From Thiogranum sp. (GTDB lineage: Bacteria > Pseudomonadota > Gammaproteobacteria > DSM-19610): a stretch of 64,000 bases of DNA. The notes below the pieces were generated by a model. That model saw only the letters and a program-made list of their open reading frames with translations. It did not search any database and was not told the DNA's origin. The translations under genes were made by a program, and so were the position numbers. Positions 22,028 to 31,716 of the stretch are shown here, piece after piece. Positions within the stretch are counted from its first letter, which is position 1, and the number at the start of each line of letters is the position of its first letter. Location of the stretch: positions 1 through 64,000 of the forward strand of contig JAGFJP010000003.1 of assembly GCA_024102665.1 (NCBI GenBank), given 5' to 3'.

Positions 22028-23509
22028 ATGACAGACCAGGAAGAACACAAACTCATCGCCGAGCGCCGCCGTAAACTGGCGCGCATGCGCGAAGACGGCG
22101 CAGCCTATCCCAACGACTTCCGCCGCGACTCGGTCGCCGCGGAGTTGCACGCCGAGTACGGTGACAAGGACGACGCCTGGTTCGAGTCCTCACCGGTGCG
22201 CGTCAAGGTCGCCGGGCGCATGATGGGCAAGCGCGTGATGGGCAAGGCGAGCTTTGTCCACCTGCAGGACATGTCGGGGCGGATCCAGTTGTTTCTGCAG
22301 CGCGATGCATTGCCGGAAAGCCGTTACCAGGAATTCAAGAGCTGGGATGTCGGCGACATCATCTGCGCAGAGGGCACGCTGTTCAAGACCAAAACCGGCG
22401 AGCTTTCCGTGAAAGCCGATGACTTGCGCATACTGACCAAGTCGCTGCGCCCGCTCCCGGAAAAGTTTCATGGCCTGACCGACCAGGAAATGCGTTACCG
22501 CCAGCGCTACCTGGACCTGATCATGAACCAGGAGTCGCGCGACATCTTTATCGTGCGTTCGCGCATCGTGCAGTTCATTCGGGAATTTCTCAACCAGCGG
22601 GGTTTCCTGGAAGTGGAAACGCCGATGATGCAGCCGATTCCCGGTGGCGCCGCCGCCAGGCCTTTCGCCACTTTCCACAATGCGCTCGATATGCAGTTGT
22701 ATCTGCGCATCGCGCCTGAGCTGTATCTCAAGCGGCTGGTGGTGGGCGGTTTCGAGAAGGTCTACGAGATCAACCGCAATTTCCGCAACGAGGGTCTGTC
22801 AACGCGCCATAATCCGGAATTCACCATGCTGGAATTCTACGAGGCTTATGCCGATTACCAGGACTTGATGGATATCACGGAAGAGCTGCTGCGTTCCATG
22901 GCGCAGTTTATTCTGGGCACCACCAGCGTTCCCTATCAGGGAGAGACCTACGAATTCGGCAAGCCTTTCGCGCGCATGACGGTGAGAGAATCCATCCTGC
23001 ATTTCAATCCGCAAATCACCGCCGCGCAGATCGACGATGCGGCGGCAGCGCGCGAGGTCGCCCGCGCGCTGGGCATCCCGCTCAAGGACAGTTTCGGTCC
23101 GGGCAAGGTGCAGATCGAGATTTTCGAGAAAACCGTCGAACACCGTCTCAAGGACCCGACCTTCATCACGGCCTACCCGACCGAGGTGTCTCCGCTGGCA
23201 CGATGCAATGACAGGGATCCGTTTGTCACCGATCGCTTCGAATTCTTCGTCGGCGGGCGTGAACTCGCCAATGGGTTCTCCGAGCTCAACGACCCCGAGG
23301 ACCAGGCTGAACGTTTCCGCCGCCAGGTCGCGGAAAAAGAAGCCGGCGACGACGAAGCGATGCATTACGATGAAGATTACGTCTGCGCTCTCGAGCACGG
23401 GTTGCCGCCAACGGCGGGAGAAGGCATCGGTGTCGACCGGCTGGTGATGCTGTTTACCGATTCGGCGTCGATCCGTGACGTCCTGCTGTTCCCCCATATG
23501 CGCCTGTAG
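22028..23509 (+). CDS. lysS: Lysyl-tRNA synthetase, class II
   Basis: Charges tRNA(Lys). The product is 493 residues. An N-terminal OB-fold anticodon-binding domain spans about residues 55-150, with [23 protein letters not shown]. The class II catalytic core follows: motif 1 around [21 protein letters not shown], motif 2 [15 protein letters not shown], and motif 3 [19 protein letters not shown]. It is placed 20 bases after prfB, likely in the same transcript. Its stop is 15 bases from the end of the convergent GGDEF-EAL gene. Confidence 0.97.
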   Translation: MTDQEEHKLIAERRRKLARMREDGAAYPNDFRRDSVAAELHAEYGDKDDAWFESSPVRVKVAGRMMGKRVMGKASFVHLQDMSGRIQLFLQRDALPESRYQEFKSWDVGDIICAEGTLFKTKTGELSVKADDLRILTKSLRPLPEKFHGLTDQEMRYRQRYLDLIMNQESRDIFIVRSRIVQFIREFLNQRGFLEVETPMMQPIPGGAAARPFATFHNALDMQLYLRIAPELYLKRLVVGGFEKVYEINRNFRNEGLSTRHNPEFTMLEFYEAYADYQDLMDITEELLRSMAQFILGTTSVPYQGETYEFGKPFARMTVRESILHFNPQITAAQIDDAAAAREVARALGIPLKDSFGPGKVQIEIFEKTVEHRLKDPTFITAYPTEVSPLARCNDRDPFVTDRFEFFVGGRELANGFSELNDPEDQAERFRRQVAEKEAGDDEAMHYDEDYVCALEHGLPPTAGEGIGVDRLVMLFTDSASIRDVLLFPHMRL

Positions 23510-23524
23510 GCGCGTTGCGGGACG

Positions 23525-25513
23525 CTAGCACGAACCCGGGGCCTTGGCCTCTCCCTGGCGATCTGCCTGGATGCGCGGTGTCGGCCAGCGGCATGAATGC
23601 AGAAAATTCAGGAGTTCTTCCGGCGGCAGGGGACGGCTGATCATGTAACCCTGGGCGATATCGCATCCCATCCGTTGCAGCGCGTCCAGCACATCAGCTG
23701 ATTCAACGCCCTCTGCCACCGTGCGCAATCCAAGGTTATGGGCCAGATCGATAGTCGAGTGGACGATCATGGCGTTGTCCTGGTCCTGCATCATATCGGT
23801 CACGAACGAGCGATCGATTTTCAGCTGTTTTACCGGCAAGCGTTTCAGGTAACTCAATGATGAATAACCCGTGCCGAAATCGTCCACCGAAAGCTGGATG
23901 CCCATGTTATCCAGCTGGGCAAGAACGCCAAGGCTATACTCGGGGTCGTTCATAATGGCGCTTTCGGTGATTTCGAGTGTCAGTTTCGAGGCGGGAAAAT
24001 CATAGCGCCTGAGTATCTCCAGGATGTGCGGAGCGAGCTTGATGTCACGCAGGTTGTGCATCGACAGGTTGACGGCGACGCTGATGTCGAATCCCTGGTC
24101 CTGCCACGATTTGCATTGCGTTACCGCCTGCTCGAGTATGTACAGGGTGAACGGCTTGATAAGCCCGGTCTGCTCCAGCGTCGGTATGAAATCGTAAGGC
24201 GGTATACGCCCTTTGTCGGAGTGTTCCCAGCGTGCCAGCGCCTCGATTGCGGAAATGCATCCGTTTCTTATATCGAGTTTCGGCTGGAAAGCGAGCCCGA
24301 TATGCTGCTTGTGTATGGCAATGCGCAGATCACGCAGCAGTTCCAGGCGGTCCGGATTGTATTTATCGTGTTCGACATTGTAGAACGCATACTCGTCGCG
24401 GTTGCGTTTGGCGACGTACATGGCGACGTCGGCCCCCTTCAGCAAACCGGATGGATCCGAACCATGTTCAGGATAGAGCGCGATACCCATGCTGGCGCCG
24501 ATGGAAAAGCGGTTATGCTCGATGGTGACGGGTTTTTCCAGTGCCGCCTGGAGCTTCTGCGCCACCACAATCGCGTCGTTGCGATCAGCCTGGGGTAGCA
24601 CCACGGCGAATTCATCGCCGCCCAGGCGTCCGAGCGTGTCTTGTTCTCGGAGTACTTGCTGAAAACGCTTGCCGACGCTGATCAGCAACATGTCACCTAT
24701 GGTGTGGCCCAGCGTATCGTTGATCTCCTTGAAGTGATCGAGGTCGATCATGATCAACGCCAGTGGTTGCTCATTGCGCTTGGCCGCCAGCAGGCCCTGA
24801 TGCAGGCGGTCCGTGACCAGCGTGCGGTTCGGCAGCCGGGTGAGGGGATCGTGCAGCGCAAGATGCTGCAGTTCCTCGTTGGTTTGCAGCAGTCGCTGGT
24901 TGGTTTCCTCGAGTCTCTCGCGGAATGCCTCCGCATACTGCTTTGCTTCCGCGAGTTCTTCGAAGATCATGGCGTTCTCGATGGCGATACTGACCTGACT
25001 GGCGAACAGCGTCAGAAGATCCAGATCGCGCCGGTCGAATTCACGCCTGTCTTTTTTATTGATGCCCGCAATGCCACCCAGGAACTGCCGTTTGCCTACC
25101 AGCGGGACCAGGATCAGAGTGCCGGCTTCCTTTTCCCAGCGGTTGCGTTCGTGCTCGTCGAGCTGGTCCAGCATGCCGCGCCACCAGGGTTTGCGATGGC
25201 GGAACACCCAGCCGCAAACGCCGATTTCCAGCGGCAGCGTCACATCGATCAGTTCTTCCGCATGTTCACCCACCGCGGCGCGATAGGTGTAGGTGGACTG
25301 GTCGGGAGTGATAATGGGGATAGTGACGGTTTCGGCGTCGATCAGGTGGCGAGCACGGTCAGCGACCAGCTCGAACACTTTCTGCAGACTGTAGGTGCCG
25401 CCGATGACATCAGAGATTTCCCTCAGCATTTTGATTTCCGCTTCTCTTTGGCGCAGGCGGATTTCAAGAGATTTTTGTGTCTCGTGAGCAGTCAAACCGG
25501 TATCTGCTCCCAT
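23525..25513 (-). CDS. GAF-GGDEF-EAL cyclic di-GMP signalling protein
   Basis: A 662-residue cytoplasmic protein without transmembrane segments. A GAF sensory domain (about residues 35-185) is joined by a coiled-coil linker (185-218) to a GGDEF domain with GRLGGDEF (GGDEF at 298-302). An RxxD inhibitory site, Arg289/Asp292, lies five residues before it. An EAL domain follows, with EAL at 424-426 and the later DDFGTGYSSLSYLKRLPV intact. Both diguanylate cyclase and phosphodiesterase motifs look functional, so net activity cannot be read from sequence. It converges on lysS; an HDOD gene lies upstream on the same strand. Confidence 0.93.
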   Translation of the reverse strand: MGADTGLTAHETQKSLEIRLRQREAEIKMLREISDVIGGTYSLQKVFELVADRARHLIDAETVTIPIITPDQSTYTYRAAVGEHAEELIDVTLPLEIGVCGWVFRHRKPWWRGMLDQLDEHERNRWEKEAGTLILVPLVGKRQFLGGIAGINKKDRREFDRRDLDLLTLFASQVSIAIENAMIFEELAEAKQYAEAFRERLEETNQRLLQTNEELQHLALHDPLTRLPNRTLVTDRLHQGLLAAKRNEQPLALIMIDLDHFKEINDTLGHTIGDMLLISVGKRFQQVLREQDTLGRLGGDEFAVVLPQADRNDAIVVAQKLQAALEKPVTIEHNRFSIGASMGIALYPEHGSDPSGLLKGADVAMYVAKRNRDEYAFYNVEHDKYNPDRLELLRDLRIAIHKQHIGLAFQPKLDIRNGCISAIEALARWEHSDKGRIPPYDFIPTLEQTGLIKPFTLYILEQAVTQCKSWQDQGFDISVAVNLSMHNLRDIKLAPHILEILRRYDFPASKLTLEITESAIMNDPEYSLGVLAQLDNMGIQLSVDDFGTGYSSLSYLKRLPVKQLKIDRSFVTDMMQDQDNAMIVHSTIDLAHNLGLRTVAEGVESADVLDALQRMGCDIAQGYMISRPLPPEELLNFLHSCRWPTPRIQADRQGEAKAPGSC

Positions 25514-25730
25514 GCAACCTCCGTGGTGCGATCTGGGTCGGGCATCAGCGACGATACATGGATCGGCTGCACATAACTATATCTGAAGTGGGGGTTTTTT
25601 TAGAGGCGGCTGCCGGTCCGGCGCATCGCCGGATACCTGCGTGCCCTGGTTCGCTCAGACGCTGGCGAATCCGCGGTTGACATGGCAACGTCTGGAAATA
25701 ACTTTAAAAATGAACTGCAATATAAGGAAT

Positions 25731-26561
25731 TTACGAAAAAAGATTGTGTACTTCGTCGATTTCTTCGGCGCAGTGCGTTAATTCGATTTCGTCGACATCG
25801 AAACCCAGGCGGTGAAAGGCGGAAACCTGACCCCAGTCCACACTGCCAAGCGGATGCGCAGTGCCGACGTGGCTTTGCAGGTTGGCTACCTGCACCAGAT
25901 CGACCAGGTCGGCAGGGCCATCATGGTCACGGGCAAGATTCTCGTGCTCGGCCGCCACAGCGACCAGTTGCGCGGGAAACTTCCAGTGTTTCAGGATTGC
26001 GCCGCCGATGCGCGGGTGCAGTTCCTCGATCAGGTGATCGAGCAGACCGGGCGTTTCAAGCAGGTCGTCACGTTCTTCGGCACGGTACAGGATCGGCAGG
26101 GTTCCCACATCGTGCAACAGCCCGGCTAACATGGCCTGGTCAGGGGCGACACCCGGGCAGTGCCCGGCCAGCGCGCGGGCAATCGCCGCGACCTGAACGC
26201 TGTGTTCCCAAACCGTACGCAGCCGTTGATCGACTGCGTCGTTGGTTGCCTGGAACATCTGCTTCATGACCTGGCTGGTGACCAGATTGCGCACCAGCTT
26301 GTTGCCGAGGCGCGCAATCACCATCGACAGGCGGTCGATTTCGCGGGTACCGCGATACAGCGGGGAGTTGGCGACCTGGATGAGGCGCGCCGACAGCCCG
26401 GCATCCTGACCGATGATGTCCGAAATCGCGCTGGCGTTGGCGTTTTCGTCATCGACAACGTCGCGAACCCGCAATGCGACTTCCGGGAGGGTGGGCAACT
26501 GAAGTTGTCCGCTTTCCAGGTCGGCGATCAGTTGGTTGACAAAGACGTCTTCTGATTCCAC
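25731..26561 (-). CDS. HDOD-domain signalling protein
   Basis: A 276-residue protein built mainly of an HDOD domain, a non-catalytic relative of HD phosphohydrolases used in bacterial signalling. Typical segments are LPTLPEVALRVRDVVDDENANASAISDIIGQDAGLSARLIQVANSPLYRG, then ARLGNKLVRNLV, then GLLHDVGTLPIL. An open frame extends to 26834, but that extension lies antisense to the end of ygfZ and is not family-like. The GTG at 26561 has GGGAG seven bases upstream, so it is preferred. Together with the GGDEF-EAL gene downstream on the same strand it suggests a small signalling locus. Confidence 0.85.
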   Translation of the reverse strand: MESEDVFVNQLIADLESGQLQLPTLPEVALRVRDVVDDENANASAISDIIGQDAGLSARLIQVANSPLYRGTREIDRLSMVIARLGNKLVRNLVTSQVMKQMFQATNDAVDQRLRTVWEHSVQVAAIARALAGHCPGVAPDQAMLAGLLHDVGTLPILYRAEERDDLLETPGLLDHLIEELHPRIGGAILKHWKFPAQLVAVAAEHENLARDHDGPADLVDLVQVANLQSHVGTAHPLGSVDWGQVSAFHRLGFDVDEIELTHCAEEIDEVHNLFS

Positions 26562-26652
26562 TTTGCGGCTCCCGTGCTTGACTGCTGTGAACAACTCCCT
26601 GTAGCGACCTGCGGGCGCCGCTATTGAGCCGTGCGGCAGGCGAACCTGCCGT

Positions 26653-27696
26653 TCAGGCTTCTGCAAAGGGATAGGGCAGCTGTTCCAGTCGCAGTGGAGG
26701 GCCATCGACAGCACCCAGATGCAAGTCTGCGCCGTCAGCGCCGGCGATTTTAAGCACCGCAAGTACAACAAAGCCGCCGTCGGGGTGGGGGGCTGCCGAC
26801 ACCAGCTGCCCCGCACTCTGGTCGGGTTCGGCATCGGCGAAAATGTCCTCGCCAGGGGTCGGAGTGTGGTTGCTGTCGACGCGTGCCTTGTACATACGCC
26901 GTTTCAGCTTGCCCAGGTACTGGGTGCGAGCGACGATTTCCTGGCCTGGATAGCAGCCTTTCTTGAAGCTGACGCCGTCGACCAGTTGCAGGTTTGTCAT
27001 CTGTGGCACAAAGGCTTCGCGGGTGGCGGGGTAGATCATGGGGATCCCGGCCTGGATATCGAGCAACTGCCAGGCGGTCGCGCCAATGGGTGCGCTGCGC
27101 ACATTGAGACGTTCCCACAATGCCGTGGCGCGGGCCGTGTTGGTGAAAATCTCGAAGCTGGGGTGAATGCCGGGAACGCGTATCAGCAGCTGTTCATCGT
27201 TCTGGAACACCTCATGCACAGTGTCGGGAACCGTGCCGGTGAACGCGCGCAGGTCCAGCTCTGCATCGGTCCCCGATACACCCAGGTGGATGAAACTGTC
27301 ACTGGCATCATCAATGGTCACCTTCGAGCGCAGCACAAACATGCGCAGGCGCTTGATCAATTCCTCGACCATTTCTCCGGGCAGGCACAGGTAGTAGCTG
27401 TCGCCGCGCCGGAAGATGCGGAAAATCGCAAGCAAACGCCCTTTGGGATTGCAGTAGCCGCTTAACTGGCTGTGCTGTTCATCGACGCGGCGGATATCGT
27501 TGGTCAGTTGCCCCTGCAGAAACGCCTCGGCGTCCTCGCCGTGTATCGCGATCAGGCCGTAGTGGGAGAGGTCGGCGAACACATTGCCGGTTATCGCCAC
27601 GCTCAGTTCGCGCGGAAGGTTGCCGTAGTCGCTAACGCCGCTTGCGTCGAACTCCGCACCCGCGTTTTCCAGGAAAGCTTTCCACTCGGAATTCAT
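26653..27696 (-). CDS. ygfZ: YgfZ: folate-binding Fe-S cluster maintenance protein
   Basis: Tetrahydrofolate-dependent, GcvT-related protein that supports repair or assembly of certain Fe-S enzymes and some tRNA thiolation. The product is 347 residues from the ATG at 27696, which has GGAGGAAA upstream. The signature KGCYPGQE, with its essential Cys, lies in DGVSFKKGCYPGQEIVART. The N-terminal folate domain includes YGLIAIHGEDAEAFLQGQLTND and SGYCNPKGRLLAIFRIF. It is divergent from sdhCDAB-sdhE, as in many gammaproteobacteria where ygfZ, sdhE and ygfX are neighbours. Confidence 0.93.
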   Translation of the reverse strand: MNSEWKAFLENAGAEFDASGVSDYGNLPRELSVAITGNVFADLSHYGLIAIHGEDAEAFLQGQLTNDIRRVDEQHSQLSGYCNPKGRLLAIFRIFRRGDSYYLCLPGEMVEELIKRLRMFVLRSKVTIDDASDSFIHLGVSGTDAELDLRAFTGTVPDTVHEVFQNDEQLLIRVPGIHPSFEIFTNTARATALWERLNVRSAPIGATAWQLLDIQAGIPMIYPATREAFVPQMTNLQLVDGVSFKKGCYPGQEIVARTQYLGKLKRRMYKARVDSNHTPTPGEDIFADAEPDQSAGQLVSAAPHPDGGFVVLAVLKIAGADGADLHLGAVDGPPLRLEQLPYPFAEA

Positions 27697-27785
27697 GCTA
27701 TCGTTTCCTCCAGATCCCGGCTGAATAGTAGTCAATCTTCCCGCGAGTGTCAGCCTTGTAAACACTGGCGGTTTAACCGGTCAGA

Positions 27786-27794
27786 TGGTATAAA
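27786..27794 (+). promoter_or_regulatory. Candidate extended -10 promoter for sdhCDAB-sdhE
   Basis: TGGTATAAA at 27786-27794 contains an extended -10 (TGn followed by TATAAA), about 30 bases before the sdhC ATG. No good -35 is visible, which extended -10 promoters tolerate. It lies in the divergent gap with ygfZ. Confidence 0.42.
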
Positions 27795-27822
27795 CGCGAA
27801 AAGACAGGGTTTGTCGACTTTC

Positions 27823-28203
27823 ATGGCAAAACAAAAAGCTGCGCCCAGATATCTGAACCTTTTCCGCATCAAGCTGCCGGTCGGTGGCGTCACTTCCATC
27901 GGTCATCGTATTTCCGGCGTGCTGATGTTTCTGCTGATCCCCCTGGCGGTCTGGCTGTTCGCGCTGTCGCTCGAAAGCGCGGAGGGATTCCGGCAGGTAA
28001 ACGACTATCTGGATTCTCCGCCATTGCTCGCGCTCTCGCTGCTGCTGGTGTGGTCGCTCAGCCATCATCTGCTGGCCGGTATTCGCCACCTGTTTTTCGA
28101 TATCGATATCGGCATGGAAAAAGAGACCGCCCGCGCCAGCGCCTGGGTGGTCAATATCGGGGCCCTGCTGATTACCCTGCTGTACCTGGTGCGCCTGCTA
28201 TGA
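27823..28203 (+). CDS. sdhC: Succinate dehydrogenase cytochrome b556 subunit
   Basis: Membrane anchor subunit of complex II; with SdhD it binds haem b and ubiquinone. The product is 126 residues from the ATG at 27823. The N-terminal RYLNLFRIKLPVGGVTSIGHRISGVLMF contains the quinone-site Ser/Arg region (SIGHRISG). The haem-ligand His is in SHHLLAGIRHLFFDIDIG. Three hydrophobic helices are visible. It overlaps sdhD by four bases (ATGA). Confidence 0.94.
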   Translation: MAKQKAAPRYLNLFRIKLPVGGVTSIGHRISGVLMFLLIPLAVWLFALSLESAEGFRQVNDYLDSPPLLALSLLLVWSLSHHLLAGIRHLFFDIDIGMEKETARASAWVVNIGALLITLLYLVRLL

Positions 28204-28550
28204 GTCGCGCGGCGCAGGGTCTGCGCGCCTGGCTGCTGCAGCGCTTCACCGCCATCTATCTCGGCGTCTACCTGGTTTTGGTGCTCGCTTATGTCGGCTA
28301 CCGGGCGCCTTTGGGCTACGAGCAGTGGCGTTCGCTGCTGGCGCAGCCCATGATGAGCATCAGCACAGCGCTGTTTACGCTGGCGATGTTGCTGCATGCC
28401 TGGGTAGGCGTGCGCGATGTGCTGATGGACTATGTGCATGCCGTCTGGTTAAGGCTGATGTTGATGGCGGCCAGCGCGCTGATGTTGCTCGCCAGCCTGT
28501 TATGGGTTCTGCGTTCGCTGGCGCTCGTAGCTGCATTGGATAACGCATGA
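28200..28550 (+). CDS. sdhD: Succinate dehydrogenase hydrophobic membrane anchor
   Basis: Second membrane anchor of complex II, 116 residues with three transmembrane helices. The N-terminal AWLLQRFTAIYLGVYLVLVLAY and the HAWVGVRDVLMDYVH segment, holding the haem-side His and the quinone-site Asp/Tyr, are family-typical. The start at 28200 overlaps the sdhC stop as ATGA. The stop overlaps the sdhA start in the same way. Confidence 0.92.
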   Translation: MSRAAQGLRAWLLQRFTAIYLGVYLVLVLAYVGYRAPLGYEQWRSLLAQPMMSISTALFTLAMLLHAWVGVRDVLMDYVHAVWLRLMLMAASALMLLASLLWVLRSLALVAALDNA

Positions 28551-30310
28551 GTCTCCCAAAACGCAGCTTCGATACCCTGATCATCGGTGCCGGTGGCGGC
28601 GGTCTGCGCGCGGCGCTGCAATTGTCCCAGGCGGATGCGCGCGTTGCCGTGGTTTCAAAGGTGTTTCCCACCCGCTCGCATACCGTCGCCGCACAGGGCG
28701 GTGTGAACGCGGCACTTGCCAACGTGTTGCCGGACAACTGGCACTGGCACATGTTCGACACTGTCAAGGGCAGCGATTACCTGGGAGACCAGGACGCCAT
28801 CGAGTACATGTGCCGCGCCGCGCCGCGCGTGGTCTACGAACTTGAGCATTTCGGTGTGCCGTTTTCGCGTCTCGACACCGGGCATATTTACCAGCGCGCC
28901 TTCGGTGGCCAGAGCCGCGATTTCGGCGGTGACCAGGCAGCGCGCACCTGTGCCGCGGCTGACCGCACCGGTCACGCCATACTGCATTCACTGTATCAGC
29001 AGAATATCCGCGCGCGGACGCATTTTTTCGACGAGTATTTCGCCATCGATCTGCTCAGTGACGCGGAAGGTTATTTTCTCGGCGCCGTGGCTATCGACAT
29101 TGCAAGCGGCGAGCCAATCCTGATCGAAGCCAAGACGACCATCCTGGCGACCGGCGGCGTCGGCCAGTTGTTCCGCACCAATACCAATGCGCTGGTCAAT
29201 ACCGGCGACGGCATGGCAATGGCGCTGCGCGCCGGCGTACCGCTGCAGGACATGGAATTTTTCCAGTTTCATCCCACGGGTATCGCCGGCAAGGGCATGC
29301 TGATCACCGAGGGTGCCCGTGGCGAGGGCGGCTACCTGCTGAATGGAGACGGCGAACGCTTCATGGAACGCTATGCGCCCAACGCCAAAGACCTCGCCAG
29401 CCGCGACGTGGTCAGTCGTGCCATCGCCACCGAAGTGCGCGAAGGGCGCGGCGTCGGTCCGGAAAAGGACCATGTGCTGCTGAAGCTCGATCATCTCGGC
29501 AGCGACATCGTCAAGAAGCGGTTGCCGGGCATCCGCGAGACGGTGATGGCGTTCCTGCACATCGACCCCGCGGAAACACCGGTGCCGGTTTATCCCACCG
29601 CGCATTACACCATGGGCGGCATTCCCACGGACCGCTTCGGGCAGGTGGTGGTGCCCGAACAACAGGGCGCGGAAGAAGCCGTACCTGGACTCTACGCGGT
29701 GGGTGAGTGTGCCTGCGTGTCGGTGCACGGCGCCAATCGCCTGGGTGGCAATTCGCTGCTCGATATTCTGGTGTTCGGCCGCGCAGCAGCCAATCACATT
29801 ATCGATCATCTGCGTGACAGTCGTTACCACCGGCCCATTCCCGATGGCGCCATCGACAGCGCAATGGCGCGACTGGCACGCTGGAACCAGCAGGGCAAGG
29901 GCGAATCGGTGCCGGCGTTGCGCCGCGAACTGGCCAGGGTCATGGAAGATCACTGTGGCGTGTTTCGTAACGAAGGCGTGCTTGCAGAGGGCCGGAAAAA
30001 GGTGCTGGAGCTGCGCGAACGCATGCACGACGCCTATATCGACGACCACAGCCAGGTATTCAATACCGCGCGCATCGAAGCCATGGAACTCGAGAACCTG
30101 ATGGAAATCGGCGTCGCGACCGTGACTTCGGCGCTGGCGCGACGCGAAAGCCGCGGCGCGCATTCACGGATCGATTATCCGGAACGCGATGACGTTCACT
30201 GGTTGAAGCACAGCCTGTTCTCGCTCGACGGAGACAAGATGGATTACAAGCCGGTGCGCATGAAGCCGTTGACAGTGGAAACTTTTCCACCGAAAAAACG
30301 GACATACTAG
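28547..30310 (+). CDS. sdhA: Succinate dehydrogenase flavoprotein subunit
   Basis: Catalytic subunit of complex II, oxidising succinate to fumarate. The product is 587 residues. The FAD dinucleotide fold is TLIIGAGGGGLRAALQL. The His that links covalently to FAD is in SHTVAAQGG. The active-site region includes QFHPTGIAGKGMLITEGARGEGG, and HYTMGGIPTDRFG and GECACVSVHGANRLGGNSLLD are intact. Covalent flavinylation would need SdhE, encoded downstream at 31035. Confidence 0.98.
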   Translation: MSLPKRSFDTLIIGAGGGGLRAALQLSQADARVAVVSKVFPTRSHTVAAQGGVNAALANVLPDNWHWHMFDTVKGSDYLGDQDAIEYMCRAAPRVVYELEHFGVPFSRLDTGHIYQRAFGGQSRDFGGDQAARTCAAADRTGHAILHSLYQQNIRARTHFFDEYFAIDLLSDAEGYFLGAVAIDIASGEPILIEAKTTILATGGVGQLFRTNTNALVNTGDGMAMALRAGVPLQDMEFFQFHPTGIAGKGMLITEGARGEGGYLLNGDGERFMERYAPNAKDLASRDVVSRAIATEVREGRGVGPEKDHVLLKLDHLGSDIVKKRLPGIRETVMAFLHIDPAETPVPVYPTAHYTMGGIPTDRFGQVVVPEQQGAEEAVPGLYAVGECACVSVHGANRLGGNSLLDILVFGRAAANHIIDHLRDSRYHRPIPDGAIDSAMARLARWNQQGKGESVPALRRELARVMEDHCGVFRNEGVLAEGRKKVLELRERMHDAYIDDHSQVFNTARIEAMELENLMEIGVATVTSALARRESRGAHSRIDYPERDDVHWLKHSLFSLDGDKMDYKPVRMKPLTVETFPPKKRTY

Positions 30311-30336
30311 TCAGGATGCTGCTGAAAGGTATCGCC

Positions 30337-31038
30337 ATGAAATTTTCCATCTATCGCTACGATCCGGATCAGGACGCCAAACCCTACATGCAGGATTACG
30401 AACTGCCTGAAAAACGGGTGGAACCGGGCATGATGCTGCTCGATGCGCTGCTGCTGCTCAAGGAGCAGGACCAGAGTCTAAGCTTCCGGCGTTCCTGCCA
30501 GGAAGGGGTGTGCGGATCCGATGGCATGAACATCAACGGCCGCAACGGCCTGGCGTGCATGACGGCGCTGGCAGATCTGAAGCAACCGGTCGCTGTGCGG
30601 CCGCTGCCGGGGCTGCCGGTGATTCGCGACCTGGTGGTCGATCTGTCGCAGTTCTACAACCAGTACCGCACAGCCAAACCCTGGCTTATCAATGACGAGC
30701 CCTGTCCGGAAGTGGAACGCCTGCAAACGCCGGAACAACGCGAGCAGCTCGACGGCCTTTACGAGTGCATTCTATGCGCCTGCTGTTCGACGTCCTGTCC
30801 ATCGTTCTGGTGGAACCCGGACAAATACCTGGGGCCCGCGGCGCTGCTGCAGTCATGGCGTTTCCTGGCCGACAGCCGCGACCTCGCCACCGAGGAACGT
30901 CTCAACGATCTCGAAGATCCGTTTCGGCTGTTCCGCTGCCACACCATCATGAATTGCGTCGAGGTCTGTCCCAAGGGCCTGAATCCGGCGCGCGCCATCG
31001 GTCACATCAAGGAACTGATGGTAAAACGTTCACTGTGA
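30337..31038 (+). CDS. sdhB: Succinate dehydrogenase iron-sulfur subunit
   Basis: Electron-transfer subunit with [2Fe-2S], [4Fe-4S] and [3Fe-4S] clusters. From the ATG at 30337 (AAAGG seven bases upstream) the product is 233 residues. The plant-type ferredoxin Cys set is in SFRRSCQEGVCGSDGMNING and GLACM. The C-terminal sets are CILCACCSTSCPS and CHTIMNCVEVCPKG. An upstream in-frame ATG at 30316 is less likely because the family N-terminus starts at KFSIYRYDPD. It overlaps sdhE as GTGA. Confidence 0.97.
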   Translation: MKFSIYRYDPDQDAKPYMQDYELPEKRVEPGMMLLDALLLLKEQDQSLSFRRSCQEGVCGSDGMNINGRNGLACMTALADLKQPVAVRPLPGLPVIRDLVVDLSQFYNQYRTAKPWLINDEPCPEVERLQTPEQREQLDGLYECILCACCSTSCPSFWWNPDKYLGPAALLQSWRFLADSRDLATEERLNDLEDPFRLFRCHTIMNCVEVCPKGLNPARAIGHIKELMVKRSL

Positions 31039-31277
31039 CCGAACTGGCCAGAATGCGCTGGAAATGCCGGCGTGGCATGCTCGAGCTGGATTTGCTGCTG
31101 AGGGATTTCCTGGACGAAGGGTACGCGGCTCTGGACGATGCCGGCCGCCATCAGTTCGATGCCATGCTCGACTACCCCGATGCTGTGCTTCTGGAATGGC
31201 TGATGGGCCGTATACAACCCGCGGACAAGGATGTCGCACAACTCGTCGCAACGATTCGATCGACCGCTGCAGGTTGA
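31035..31277 (+). CDS. sdhE: FAD assembly factor SdhE
   Basis: Small helical protein needed for covalent attachment of FAD to SdhA. The product is 80 residues from a GTG start that overlaps the sdhB stop. The conserved RGM-E signature is present as KCRRGMLELDLLLRDFL, followed by FDAMLDYPDAVLLEWLMGR. The location at the end of the sdh operon matches its function. Confidence 0.9.
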   Translation: MTELARMRWKCRRGMLELDLLLRDFLDEGYAALDDAGRHQFDAMLDYPDAVLLEWLMGRIQPADKDVAQLVATIRSTAAG

Positions 31278-31716
31278 GCTGCGGGCGTCGCGCCTGCTGT
31301 TCGGTGTGGCGCTGTTGCTGTACCTGGCGGCGCTGCTGAGCTGCGCCTGGGCGCCGTTGCCCGGCGCGTGGCGTGCAGGCTTGTGCGGACTGTTATGCCT
31401 GCACTTCGTATTTGTCTGCCGTCATCACCTTATCAGCTCGGCGCCGCGGGCGGTCCGCGGGCTGGCCTGGGACCTGCAGCGTGGCTGGAGGATTCGCGGC
31501 CCGCGCGAAGACTGGCAACAGGTCGCGCTGTGCACGCCGGTTTTCGTCAGCTACCGGCTGGCGGTGGCGCGCTTCCGTTGCGGGCGCTGGCGCACCCGCA
31601 GCGTGATGCTGGTCGCCGATCGCGCCGGCGACGAAGATTTTCGCCGATTGCGGGTGCGCTTGATACAATCGACGCATGGCGATCGAGATCGAACGCAAGT
31701 ACCTCGTAAAGGATGA
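31231..31716 (+). CDS. YgfX/CptA-like membrane protein
   Basis: A 161-residue protein with two adjacent hydrophobic helices (about residues 22-60), then a soluble region with the DLQRGWRIRGPREDW stretch and an Arg-rich C-terminal part. Position after sdhE and overall shape match YgfX (CptA), reported in E. coli as the toxin of a toxin-antitoxin-like pair with SdhE (CptB). Sequence similarity is modest, so the call rests partly on context. It overlaps sdhE by 47 bases and the CYTH gene by 41 bases. Confidence 0.66.
   Translation: MSHNSSQRFDRPLQVELRASRLLFGVALLLYLAALLSCAWAPLPGAWRAGLCGLLCLHFVFVCRHHLISSAPRAVRGLAWDLQRGWRIRGPREDWQQVALCTPVFVSYRLAVARFRCGRWRTRSVMLVADRAGDEDFRRLRVRLIQSTHGDRDRTQVPRKG

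Noticed and set aside
26562-26834. Extension of the HDOD gene to an upstream start
   Set aside because: The extra 91 codons lie over the 3' end of ygfZ in another frame and do not look like HDOD sequence; a GTG with a good ribosome-binding site exists at 26561.
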